A stretch of DNA of 13,606 nt, from NCBI GenBank assembly GCA_964480735.1, contig CAYZQS010000069.1:1-13606 (forward strand), in the 5' to 3' direction. Both the position numbers and the translations under genes were made by a program. The stretch is from UBA5972 sp964480735. Lineage in GTDB: Bacteria > Pseudomonadota > Alphaproteobacteria > Rhodobacterales > Rhodobacteraceae. Each line of letters begins with the position of its first letter. The first letter of the stretch is position 1. The notes below the pieces were generated by a model. The model did not search any database. It saw only the letters and a program-made list of their open reading frames with translations, and was not told where the DNA came from. This document shows positions 1 through 6,671 of this stretch, one piece after another.

Positions 1-90
1 CAACCGATGTACCAGTCCACCAATGCACCAGTGCACCGATGTATCAGTCCACCAGCCCACCAGTGCACCGACGTACTGACAATTCAGTCC
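1..90. repeat. Degenerate 8-bp tandem repeat array (left copy)
   Basis: From position 3 the sequence divides into consecutive 8-mers: accgatgt, accagtcc, accaatgc, accagtgc, accgatgt, atcagtcc, accagccc, accagtgc, accgacgt, followed by two decayed units up to about 90. The consensus is roughly ACCRRTSC. The array starts at the window edge, so it probably continues to the left. The period of 8 is not a multiple of 3, so it is not a protein repeat. The same family occurs in the opposite orientation at 6379-6474. Function is unknown. Confidence 0.8.
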
Positions 91-405
91 AGGAATTGGT
101 GGTCCCGGCGGAATTGCAGCGGTCTTTGTTTGAATTGACCCACAGCCCATGATCCATACGCGTGGCAGGGTGTGGGGGTCAGCCATTTGGGCACAACAAC
201 CAGCACAGACAATTTGCAACGCGACACAATCAGGCTTGGGTTGTTTTATCCGGCCAATTGGGCTTGTGCAAAATGCGCTGGAATCCAACGGCCATCCAGC
301 TTTTAAAGCGCAATCCGAAAAGTGGGCACCGGTTTACGGAATAAATTGCGCGGAAGATCAAAAGGATAGAGCCGCGCTGCTGATTCAGATAAAAAGGACG
401 CGGCT
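91..405. other. Intergenic region downstream of the transporter operon
   Basis: This stretch lies between the 8-bp array and the stop codon of the fused ATPase gene. I see no credible gene in it: the open frames on the plus strand lack a convincing ribosome binding site, resemble no family I know, and run into repeat or terminator sequence. It holds an inverted repeat (308-351) and the hairpin that likely ends the minus-strand operon (367-408). The rest is unremarkable. Confidence 0.6.
308..351. repeat. Imperfect palindromic intergenic element, rhizobial style
   Basis: GCGCAAT (308-314) followed by CCG (315-317) is mirrored by CGG (337-339) and ATTGCGC (345-351), with AAAAGTGGGCACCGGTTT in the centre. 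The right arm carries a few extra bases. From memory, very similar palindromes (GCGCAATCCGGAAAAGTG... then CCGG...ATTGCGC) are abundant between genes in Rhizobiales, where they can form hairpins at transcript ends. The arms are visible directly; the family link is recollection and should be checked by search. Confidence 0.5.
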
Positions 406-408
406 CTA
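354..408 (-). terminator. Probable intrinsic terminator of the opp-like operon
   Basis: The arms TAGAGCCGCG (367-376) and CGCGGCTCTA (399-408) are perfectly complementary over 10 bp, with a 22-nt loop. Read on the minus strand the hairpin is followed by the moderately T-rich CCTTTTGATCTT. The distal arm includes the TAG stop codon of the ATPase gene (406-408), so the hairpin forms right at the end of translation. The long loop and imperfect U tract make it weaker than the terminator at 5911. Confidence 0.55.
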
Positions 409-2028
409 GTGGCCGGTTTTTCGTGCAGCTGCCAGCGTGGTTAACCAGTCCGGATCCATTTCCGGTACCGACGACAACAGCAGCTGGGTATAATCCGGAA
501 ACGGCGGCGCGAAAATCTGGCTTTTTGGGCCCTGTTCCACAACTTCGCCCTGCAACATCACCACCACTTCGTCAGATATTGCCTCGACCACCGCAATATC
601 GTGAGTGATAAAAATATAGGTGAACCCATGTTCCTCCTGCAGCCGCAGAAGCAGTTTCAAAATGCCTTCCTGCACGATCTGGTCAAGTGCCGACGTCACC
701 TCGTCGCAGATTATCAGCTCTGGTTCTGCCGCCAACGCGCGGGCGATACAGATGCGTTGCTTTTGACCACCTGACAGTTCGGACGGCAGGCGGTCCAAAA
801 ATGTTTCGTCAAGCTCGATCATATGCATCAGCTCGATCACCCGGGCCTCTTTGGCGCGGCCCTTCAGACCCAGATAAAATTCCAGCGGCCGCCCGATAAT
901 CTCTGCCACCGTTTGCCTGGGGTTCATGGCAGTATCTGCCATCTGGTAAATCATCTGGATGCGGCGCAGCTGGTCTTTGGTCCGGTCTTTCAGGGCAATC
1001 GGCAGGTCGGTGCCGTCAAACGTCACCTTGCCCTTATGTTGGGGCAACAATCCGGTGATGACCCGCGCGGCTGTGGATTTGCCAGAGCCGCTTTCCCCAA
1101 CCACTGCAACAGTACGTCCGCGCGGGACGTTGATGTTGACATCGTGCAGCACTTTCACCGTTCCGTAGGCTGCGTCTATCGTTTGCATTTGCAGCAGATA
1201 ATCGTCTGAAATGATTTCCTTTTTCTCGATGGACCGCACCGCCCACAGGGATTTTGTGTAATCTTCCTGCGGTGATTTCAGCATCGTTCGCGTTTTGGCT
1301 TCTTCCACTTCATTGCCAAATCTCAAAACCTTGATGAAATCGGCCATCTGCGCCACCACCGCCAGATCGTGGGTTACGTAAACGGCTGCGGTGTTATGCT
1401 CTTCGATGATTTTGCGCATGCTTAGCAGCACATCCACCTGTGTGGTCACGTCAAGCGCGGTTGTCGGTTCGTCAAAGACGATCATATCGGGCCGCGCTGA
1501 CATGGCCATCGCGGTCATGACCCGCTGCAATTGCCCGCCCGAGACCTGATGCGGATAGCGGTGACCGATGTTCTTGGGATCTGGCAATTGCAATGCTGCA
1601 TAAAGTTCAACGGCGTCTTTTTTCGCCTCTGCCTCGGTCTTAATGCCTTTGGAAACAGCGCTTTCTATGGTCTGGTCGATCAAACGGTGCGCCGGATTGA
1701 ACGAGGCGGCAGCGGACTGGGCAACATAGGCCACGCGCGAGCCCCACAGGGTGCGTTTTTCAGCCTCAGTCGCCGCCAGCAGGTCGATGCCGTCAAACAT
1801 GATGCTGCCGCTGCTGATACGCACGCCGGGCTGGGCAAATCCCATCGCCGCAAGACCCAGCGTTGATTTACCGGCGCCGGATTCGCCAATCAGCCCCATC
1901 ACCTCGCCCCGGTGCAGGGTCAGATCAACGCCCTTGATGATTTCGTGCCAGCGCTCGTCTGAAAATCCTTCGATTTCCACATCGCGCACTTCCAGCAGTA
2001 CGTCACCTTTTTTGCTTGTCCCGCTCAT
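406..2028 (-). CDS. Fused dual ATP-binding protein of an Opp/Dpp-type ABC importer
   Basis: This 540-aa protein is an ABC ATPase with two complete nucleotide-binding domains in one chain, equivalent to OppD fused to OppF, as in YejF and GsiA. Domain 1 has Walker A GESGAGKST at 48-56, Q-loop Q104, signature VSGGQ at 162-166, Walker B VFDEP with E187, and H-loop H220. Domain 2 has Walker A GESGSGKST at 311-319, Q-loop Q362, signature LSGGQ at 418-422, Walker B ICDEV with E443, and H-loop H476. All catalytic motifs look intact, so both sites should hydrolyse ATP. It acts on the cytoplasmic face with the two permeases. Its ATG overlaps the stop of the upstream OppC-like permease by 4 bp (ATGA), which suggests translational coupling. 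The substrate cannot be read from the sequence; peptides are typical of the family. The start is fixed by the overlap. Confidence 0.95.
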   Translation of the reverse strand: MSGTSKKGDVLLEVRDVEIEGFSDERWHEIIKGVDLTLHRGEVMGLIGESGAGKSTLGLAAMGFAQPGVRISSGSIMFDGIDLLAATEAEKRTLWGSRVAYVAQSAAASFNPAHRLIDQTIESAVSKGIKTEAEAKKDAVELYAALQLPDPKNIGHRYPHQVSGGQLQRVMTAMAMSARPDMIVFDEPTTALDVTTQVDVLLSMRKIIEEHNTAAVYVTHDLAVVAQMADFIKVLRFGNEVEEAKTRTMLKSPQEDYTKSLWAVRSIEKKEIISDDYLLQMQTIDAAYGTVKVLHDVNINVPRGRTVAVVGESGSGKSTAARVITGLLPQHKGKVTFDGTDLPIALKDRTKDQLRRIQMIYQMADTAMNPRQTVAEIIGRPLEFYLGLKGRAKEARVIELMHMIELDETFLDRLPSELSGGQKQRICIARALAAEPELIICDEVTSALDQIVQEGILKLLLRLQEEHGFTYIFITHDIAVVEAISDEVVVMLQGEVVEQGPKSQIFAPPFPDYTQLLLSSVPEMDPDWLTTLAAARKTGH

Positions 2029-2939
2029 TCTTTTAATCCGCTGGTTTTATGTAAGAACCAATCGACCACAAAATTAACAGCCACGGTCAGCAGGGCAATC
2101 GCCCCCGCCGGCAGCAAGGGTGTCAGACCGGCCTTGATGTCAAACTGGGCAAATTGGATCAGCGAAGCGTTCTCGCGCACCATTGAACCCCAGTCAGCCG
2201 TGGGCGGTTGGATACCAACGCCAAGGAAGGAAAGGGCGGCGATGGTCAGGAACACGAAAGAAAAACGCAGGCCAAATTCAGCCACCAGGGGTGGCATGAT
2301 ATTGGGCAGGATCTCGCGGCGCATCACCCAGCCAAGGCCTTCACCGCGCAGGCGGGCCGCTTCCACATAGTCCATCACCACCACGTTTAACGAAACCGCC
2401 CGTGCCAGACGGAACACGCGGGTACTGTCCAGCACCGCGATAATGATGATCAGGCTCCAGATGGTTGAACCAAAGATTGACAACAGCATCAGTGCGAAGA
2501 TCAGGCTGGGAATGGCGATCAACACATCAACGATGCGGCTGAGCACCTGATCAACCCAGTTTTGCGTAATCGCCGCCATCAGGCCAAGCGAGCCGCCAAT
2601 CGCAAAAGCCAGCAACGTGGTGGCAACGGCAATGCCAATGGTGTTGCGCGCGCCATATATCAGGCGGGTCAGAACATCGCGGCCAATCTGGTCAGTGCCA
2701 AAAAAATGCCCGTCACCCCAAGCGGCATAAGGCGTCACGAATACCTGCGCTTCGCCATAGGGTGCCAGCAACGGAGCAAATACCGCCACAAACAGGTAAA
2801 GAAACACCACAACCATTCCAAACCAGGCGGTGGGTGGCGCTTTTTTAAGGTCGATCCAGGCCCGTTGCCGCCAGGAGCGTCTGATCCTTGTCGCACCAAC
2901 CTCTGAGGCGGCGGAATAGGCTGTGGTTTCTTCGCTCAT
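2025..2939 (-). CDS. ABC transporter permease, OppC/DppC type
   Basis: This 304-aa inner-membrane permease is of the binding-protein-dependent transport family. A cytoplasmic N-terminus of about 39 residues precedes the first membrane segment (about 40-60). The periplasmic motif FGTDQIGRDVLTRLIYGAR at 80-98 is characteristic of DppC-like subunits. Several further hydrophobic segments follow at about 100-125, 137-170, 215-240 and 272-295. The EAA coupling loop begins at EAARLRG (193-199) and would contact the ATPase. The conserved FLGVGIQPPTADWG stretch (238-251) follows. Length is normal. The gene overlaps both neighbours by 4 bp, so it is the middle gene of a tightly coupled three-gene operon. 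It pairs with the OppB-like permease to form the translocation channel. Confidence 0.93.
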   Translation of the reverse strand: MSEETTAYSAASEVGATRIRRSWRQRAWIDLKKAPPTAWFGMVVVFLYLFVAVFAPLLAPYGEAQVFVTPYAAWGDGHFFGTDQIGRDVLTRLIYGARNTIGIAVATTLLAFAIGGSLGLMAAITQNWVDQVLSRIVDVLIAIPSLIFALMLLSIFGSTIWSLIIIIAVLDSTRVFRLARAVSLNVVVMDYVEAARLRGEGLGWVMRREILPNIMPPLVAEFGLRFSFVFLTIAALSFLGVGIQPPTADWGSMVRENASLIQFAQFDIKAGLTPLLPAGAIALLTVAVNFVVDWFLHKTSGLKE

Positions 2940-3916
2940 CTTGGGTGCAGCAACCTTGGATTTGTGACAATGGAAATAATATCAGCCAGCAGATTAAGCA
3001 GGATGTAGGTGGCGGCAAAGATCAGGGCGCAGGCCTGTACCACCGGAATGTCGCGTGCTGACACGCTGTCAACCATCAGCTGGCCAACGCCGGGATAGAC
3101 AAACACCACCTCGACCACCACAACGCCAACCACCAGATAGGCCAGATTAAACGCAATCACCGTGGCAATCGGGGCCCAGGCGTTGGGCAGGGCGTGTCTC
3201 AGAATGATCTTGCTTTGCGACGCACCCTTCAGCTTGGCCATTTCGATATAGGGCTGGGCCAGCAGGTTGATGATCGCCGCCCGTGTCATGCGCATCATAT
3301 GGGCCACAATCACCAGCGTCAGGGTCATGGAGGGCAGCAACGATTTGATAATCCGCTCGCCCATTTCCATTTCCGGGGTCACGTTGGCCAGTGACGGCAG
3401 CAGGCTGTAAAGCGATGTTAAGAACAGGATCAGGATATAGGCCACGAAGAATTCAGGGAAAGAAATCGTTATCAACGTGGATGCGTTGACAACGCGGTCA
3501 TAGATCGAATTGCGGTAAAGCGCGGCGGTAATGCCCAGGAACAAGGCCAACGGGACTGCGATGATTGCCGTCATGCTGGCAAGAAACAGGGTATTCCACA
3601 GGCGGGGCGCAATCAAAGCAGACACTTCGCGGGAGCGATCCACACCGGATGAGGCGCGCCCTGAGAATGATTTGCCAAGGTCGCCCTGCATCACAGAGCC
3701 AATCCAGTCTATGTATCGCAGAAAGGCCGGTTGATCCAGGCCAAGCTCGCGGCGAAACGCGGCAACGGTTTCCTCGGTCGCCGCCTGCCCAAGAACCGCT
3801 TCGCCGAAATCGCCGGGCAGCAGTTCGATGGAGCTGAAAATGATGATTGAAACCACGAACAGCGTCAGCAACCCCAGCCCAAGGCGCTTTAGAATCGTCA
3901 GATAGACCGGATGCAC
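2936..3916 (-). CDS. ABC transporter permease, OppB/DppB type
   Basis: This is the first gene of the transporter operon and the channel partner of the OppC-like permease. The opening TILKRLGLGLLTLFVVSII membrane helix, then IELLPGDF, ELGLDQP and a QGDLGKSF motif, are typical of OppB/DppB. The EAA-type loop (YIEMAKLKGAS) lies in the C-terminal half, followed by the VVVVEVVFVYPGVGQLMVDSV region. I place the start at a GTG (3914-3916), giving 326 aa, because an A/G-rich ribosome binding site (AAAGGGGGGA, 3934-3925) sits about 9 nt upstream and the helix then starts close to the N-terminus as in the family. An in-frame ATG at 3976 would add 20 residues (MMFRPWCYGREG...), but it has no visible ribosome binding site and the extension looks unlike the family. 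The stop overlaps the next start as ATGA. Confidence 0.9.
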   Translation of the reverse strand: MHPVYLTILKRLGLGLLTLFVVSIIIFSSIELLPGDFGEAVLGQAATEETVAAFRRELGLDQPAFLRYIDWIGSVMQGDLGKSFSGRASSGVDRSREVSALIAPRLWNTLFLASMTAIIAVPLALFLGITAALYRNSIYDRVVNASTLITISFPEFFVAYILILFLTSLYSLLPSLANVTPEMEMGERIIKSLLPSMTLTLVIVAHMMRMTRAAIINLLAQPYIEMAKLKGASQSKIILRHALPNAWAPIATVIAFNLAYLVVGVVVVEVVFVYPGVGQLMVDSVSARDIPVVQACALIFAATYILLNLLADIISIVTNPRLLHPR

Positions 3917-4286
3917 GTGCCAAATCCCCCCTTTGTCACGACCTTCGCGACCATAACACCAAGGCCGAAACATCATTATCCGGCACGCGGTCGCGTGTTC
4001 TTGAAAAAAGGCTAGTCAAAGAAAATGGGGCTGTAAAGGACAAGATAATTTAAAGCGTTGCAATTGGCGGGGCTTTGGCCGTGGTCCAAATTGTGCGAAA
4101 ACCGCAGTTAAGTCGATGTCCAATGATTATGTGCTGCGACAAAATGGCTTGATCTTGAAGCGTATTTGTGGCCTGCTTGCGGCGTTGGCATCTGCTGCAA
4201 ATCGGTGCCCCAATGTTAAAAGCCTGAATTTTCAAGGCAACAGTAAGCGCCTGTGCTTTTGTGGGCGCAAACCCGGGAGATGAAAT
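3917..4286. promoter_or_regulatory. Divergent control region between permease operon and binding-protein gene
   Basis: About 370 bp separate the divergently transcribed OppB-like and solute-binding-protein genes, so both promoters should be here. The ribosome binding site of the binding protein is GGGAGA (4275-4280), 6 nt before its ATG. An imperfect inverted repeat, GCAATTGG (4060-4067) and CCAAATTGTGC (4086-4096), is a possible operator. I could not identify a convincing -35/-10 pair on either strand. No credible gene is seen; the short minus-strand frames here lack start signals and family resemblance. Confidence 0.5.
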
Positions 4287-5888
4287 ATGAAAAACAGATA
4301 TCTTAGTAAGCAGAAAGAAAAACTGCTGACCGGCCAGATTGACCGGCGCCAGTTTGTGATGTCAGCCCTTGCGGCCGGGGTGGTTTTACCAACCGCGCTG
4401 GGCATGGCTGATAAAGTTGCTGCGGCGACGCCCAAAAAAGGTGGTAAGATGATCGTGGGCAGTGCGCACGGTTCCACCACTGACTCGCTTGATCCAAGCA
4501 CGTATGAAAACGGGTTCTCGACCTCTACCAGCTATCTTTACGGCAACGGGCTGACAGAAGTTGACAATGATGGGTCACTGGTTGGCGATCTGGCCGAAAG
4601 CTGGGAAGCCACGGCGGATGCGGCCACCTGGCGTTTCAAACTGCGTTCCGGCGTTGAATTTCACAATGGTAAATCGCTGACGGCGGACGATGTTATTGCC
4701 ACCATGAACATCCACCGCGGAGAAGACAGTAAATCAGCAGCCAAAGGTCTTTTGGAAGCGGTTACAGATATTTCCGCGGACGGGGATACTGTGGTGTTCA
4801 CTCTGACTGATGGCAATGCCGACTTCCCCTTTATTGTCAGTGATTATCACTTGCCCATATTAGCCTCCAAAGACGGTGTTGTTGATCCGCTGGGCGGAAT
4901 GGGCACGGGTGGCTATATCATCAGCGGTTATGATCCCGGCGTTCGTGTAAAAGGCAAACGCAATCCCAACTATCACAAAGAGGGACGCGCCCATTTTGAC
5001 GAGGTTGAAATCCTGTCGCTGCTGGACGTAACCGCACGGCAAAACGCGATCATGAACGGCGATGTGAACGCGATTGACCGCATTGATCCAAAAACCGTGG
5101 CCCTGATGGCGCGTGCACCAAACCTCAATATCCTGGAGGTTACCGGTACGTTGCACTATACCATGCCGATGCGTGTGGACGCCCCGCCGTTTGACAATTA
5201 CGATCTGCGCATGGCCCTGAAACTGGCGGTCAAGCGTCAGGAAATGGTCGACAAGATCCTGTTGGGTCATGGTGTAATGGGCAACGATCACCCGATTTCG
5301 ACCGCCAACCGCTATCACGCCGATGATTTGGCGCAACGCGAGTTTGATCCAGAGCAGGCGGCTTTCCACTACAAGAAATCCGGTCACAGCGGCACCATAC
5401 AGCTGTCTTCATCTGACGCGGCCTTTGCCGGTGCGGTTGACGCAGCGCAGTTGGTTGCGGCCTCGGCCAAAGAGGTTGGCATGGACATCGAGGTCGTACG
5501 CGAGCCCAAGGACGGCTACTGGTCCAACGTTTGGAACAAGAAACCCTGGAGCGTCAGTTACTGGGGTGGCCGTCCAACCGAAGACTGGATGTTCTCGGCC
5601 GCTTATGTGGACAGCACGGAGTGGAACGAGACCAACTGGAAAACCACGGAAGATGCCAAGAAGTTTAATGGCATCGTAATCGCTGCGCGGGCTGAACTGG
5701 ACGATGCCAAACGGCGTGCGCTTTATGTTGAGGCTCAGACCCTCATTCATAATGACGGCGGGGCGCTGGTTCCAATGTTTGCCAACTACATCATGGGGAT
5801 CGATAAGGCCGTTGCCCATGACGAAGCCGTGGCTGCAAACTGGGAACTGGACGGTGCCAAATGGTCCGAACGCTGGTGGTTTGCTTAA
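4287..5888 (+). CDS. Solute-binding protein, family 5 (peptide/nickel type), Tat-exported
   Basis: This 533-aa periplasmic receptor should deliver substrate to the ABC importer encoded divergently. The N-terminus carries a twin-arginine type signal: DRRQFVM at 19-25, a weakly hydrophobic stretch at 26-41, and a probable AxA cleavage after A47 (KVAAA-TPKKGG). The mature part has the order typical of family 5: SLDPSTYENG near 67-76, LAESWEA, WRFKLRSGVEFHNGKSLTADDV, the GTGGYIISGYDPGVRV hinge-region motif, and NPNYHKEGRAHFDEVE. The C-terminal domain runs to WSERWWFA. Length is normal. A good ribosome binding site supports the ATG. Family 5 members bind oligopeptides, nickel chelates, opines, sugars or other small molecules, so the ligand is undetermined. 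A Tat signal is common in alphaproteobacterial members. The gene ends just before a strong terminator. Confidence 0.94.
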   Translation: MKNRYLSKQKEKLLTGQIDRRQFVMSALAAGVVLPTALGMADKVAAATPKKGGKMIVGSAHGSTTDSLDPSTYENGFSTSTSYLYGNGLTEVDNDGSLVGDLAESWEATADAATWRFKLRSGVEFHNGKSLTADDVIATMNIHRGEDSKSAAKGLLEAVTDISADGDTVVFTLTDGNADFPFIVSDYHLPILASKDGVVDPLGGMGTGGYIISGYDPGVRVKGKRNPNYHKEGRAHFDEVEILSLLDVTARQNAIMNGDVNAIDRIDPKTVALMARAPNLNILEVTGTLHYTMPMRVDAPPFDNYDLRMALKLAVKRQEMVDKILLGHGVMGNDHPISTANRYHADDLAQREFDPEQAAFHYKKSGHSGTIQLSSSDAAFAGAVDAAQLVAASAKEVGMDIEVVREPKDGYWSNVWNKKPWSVSYWGGRPTEDWMFSAAYVDSTEWNETNWKTTEDAKKFNGIVIAARAELDDAKRRALYVEAQTLIHNDGGALVPMFANYIMGIDKAVAHDEAVAANWELDGAKWSERWWFA

Positions 5889-5910
5889 TCGCAGCGGCTT
5901 GAAAACAAAA

Positions 5911-5943
5911 CCGGCAGCAGGGAAATCTGCTGCCGGATTTTTT
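5911..5943 (+). terminator. Intrinsic terminator of the binding-protein gene
   Basis: CCGGCAGCAG (5911-5920) and CTGCTGCCGG (5927-5936) form a perfect 10-bp GC-rich stem with a 6-nt loop, followed by ATTTTTT (5937-5943). It lies 22 nt after the stop codon and is a textbook Rho-independent terminator. Confidence 0.93.
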
Positions 5944-5994
5944 CTGCCGGTTTTGAAGTTTGGCAGGTTTTGTGTTCAATCTGAACCATAGCAC

Positions 5995-6189
5995 TTTTGC
6001 CAAACGCAATCCGCTTTTGGGTGTCCTAACGGTTCAGGGAGCACTGGCCAATTCAGGTAGAACGCAAATTTTCTATAGCGTGTTTCTTGGTTGCATGAAA
6101 CCACGGCCCTAGGCGCAACGCCTATCCGGAATCATATGGGCAGAACAGTTCGGGCATCACAATTCTGTTTTGCTAAAACGCAACCCGCT
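5995..6189. repeat. Pair of ~21-bp imperfect direct repeats
   Basis: Positions 5995-6015 and 6168-6189 share the pattern TTTTGCYA(A)AACGCAAYC followed by CGCT, with two substitutions and one 1-bp indel. The core CGCAATCCG of the first copy also occurs in the palindromic element at 309-317. They may be decayed copies of one dispersed intergenic element. Confidence 0.45.
6110..6124. repeat. Small hairpin
   Basis: TAGGCG (6110-6115) and CGCCTA (6119-6124) are perfect inverted arms with a 3-nt CAA loop. No T tract follows on either strand, so it is not an obvious terminator. Confidence 0.4.
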
Positions 6190-6242
6190 AGGTTTACAAC
6201 CGGCGCAGGATCGGCCGAATGCGGTAATCTGAAATAAGCAAT

Positions 6243-6311
6243 CCCGCGCCAGAAGGCACCGCCAACCCGCGCCAGTAGGCACCGCCAACCCGCGCCAGTA
6301 GGCACCGCCAA
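6243..6311. repeat. 23-bp tandem repeat, three copies
   Basis: Three head-to-tail units begin at 6243, 6266 and 6289. Each starts CCCGCGCCAG, then T or A, then AGGCACCGCCAA. Units 2 and 3 are identical and unit 1 differs by one base (A for T). The next bases (CCATTT) leave the pattern. The near-identity suggests recent expansion by slippage. It lies about 68 bp from the 8-bp array but has a different unit. Confidence 0.9.
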
Positions 6312-6378
6312 CCATTTCCAAATCGGCCCGCCAAATCTTCCGTAACCACCTGAAATAAAACCGATAATGAGGTCCAAT

Positions 6379-6474
6379 TTTCCGGTCCATTGGTGCACCG
6401 GTCTACTGGTCCACTGATCCCCCGGTCCACTGATCCACCGGTTCATTGGTCCACCGGTGTACCGGGTTGCCGGT
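6379..6474. repeat. Degenerate 8-bp tandem repeat array (right copy, inverted)
   Basis: Twelve consecutive 8-mers run from 6379: tttccggt, ccattggt, gcaccggt, ctactggt, ccactgat, cccccggt, ccactgat, ccaccggt, tcattggt, ccaccggt, gtaccggg, ttgccggt. The consensus is CCACYGGT, whose reverse complement ACCRGTGG matches the units at 3-90. The two arrays are therefore one repeat family in opposite orientation, about 6.3 kb apart, bracketing the transporter locus. Many units contain the palindrome ACCGGT, so single strands could fold into many small hairpins. Confidence 0.85.
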
Positions 6475-6671
6475 GCCTATCGCGCTGGTTCCACAGCACT
6501 GAAAAGTGGCAACATCCATGTTATTTTAAGAGGGGCGCTGTCCGCTCCCGCACCGCCGGTTTAACCGGTAAAAGGCGCTTCGCTCTGTCGGCAAAAGGAT
6601 TTTGAAAACCGTTTCACAGTAAATTCATATTTGCTTTTCGCGTTGATTGAAGATGTTGCGATTTGAAAAAT

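Larger units (their letters stand above)
5944..6671. other. Repeat-rich intergenic region without genes
   Basis: About 730 bp lie between the terminator and the stop of the hydrolase gene. The frames open here are by-products of repeats and resemble no protein family. It holds a possible long-range dyad (CTGAACC 5981-5987 with GGTTCAG 6031-6037), two related ~21-bp words (5995 and 6168), a small hairpin (6110-6124), a 23-bp tandem repeat (6243-6311), an 8-bp array (6379-6474) and a short palindrome (CCGGTT-T-AACCGG, 6556-6568). I see no tRNA, no clear promoter, and no strong terminator for the minus-strand hydrolase gene. Confidence 0.6.

Noticed and set aside
149..409. 86-aa plus-strand open frame beside the left repeat array
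   Set aside because: It has no clear ribosome binding site and no recognisable family, and it runs through the palindromic element and the operon terminator; most likely chance.
5981..6037. Structured RNA formed by CTGAACC and GGTTCAG
   Set aside because: Seven-base arms across a 43-nt loop with only weak internal pairing are not enough to claim an RNA element.
6379..6474. CRISPR array
   Set aside because: The repeat unit is only 8 bp with no spacers between units, and no cas genes are present.
1..6474. Composite transposon or insertion sequence bounded by the inverted 8-bp arrays
   Set aside because: No transposase or integrase gene and no target-site duplication can be seen; the arrays are tandem repeats and not defined terminal inverted repeats.
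6132..6605. Overlapping open frames with repeated Trp/Gly/Pro or His/Ser/Thr/Pro patterns
   Set aside because: They are translations of the 23-bp and 8-bp tandem repeats. The periods are not multiples of 3, several frames on both strands are equally open, and no start signals are seen.
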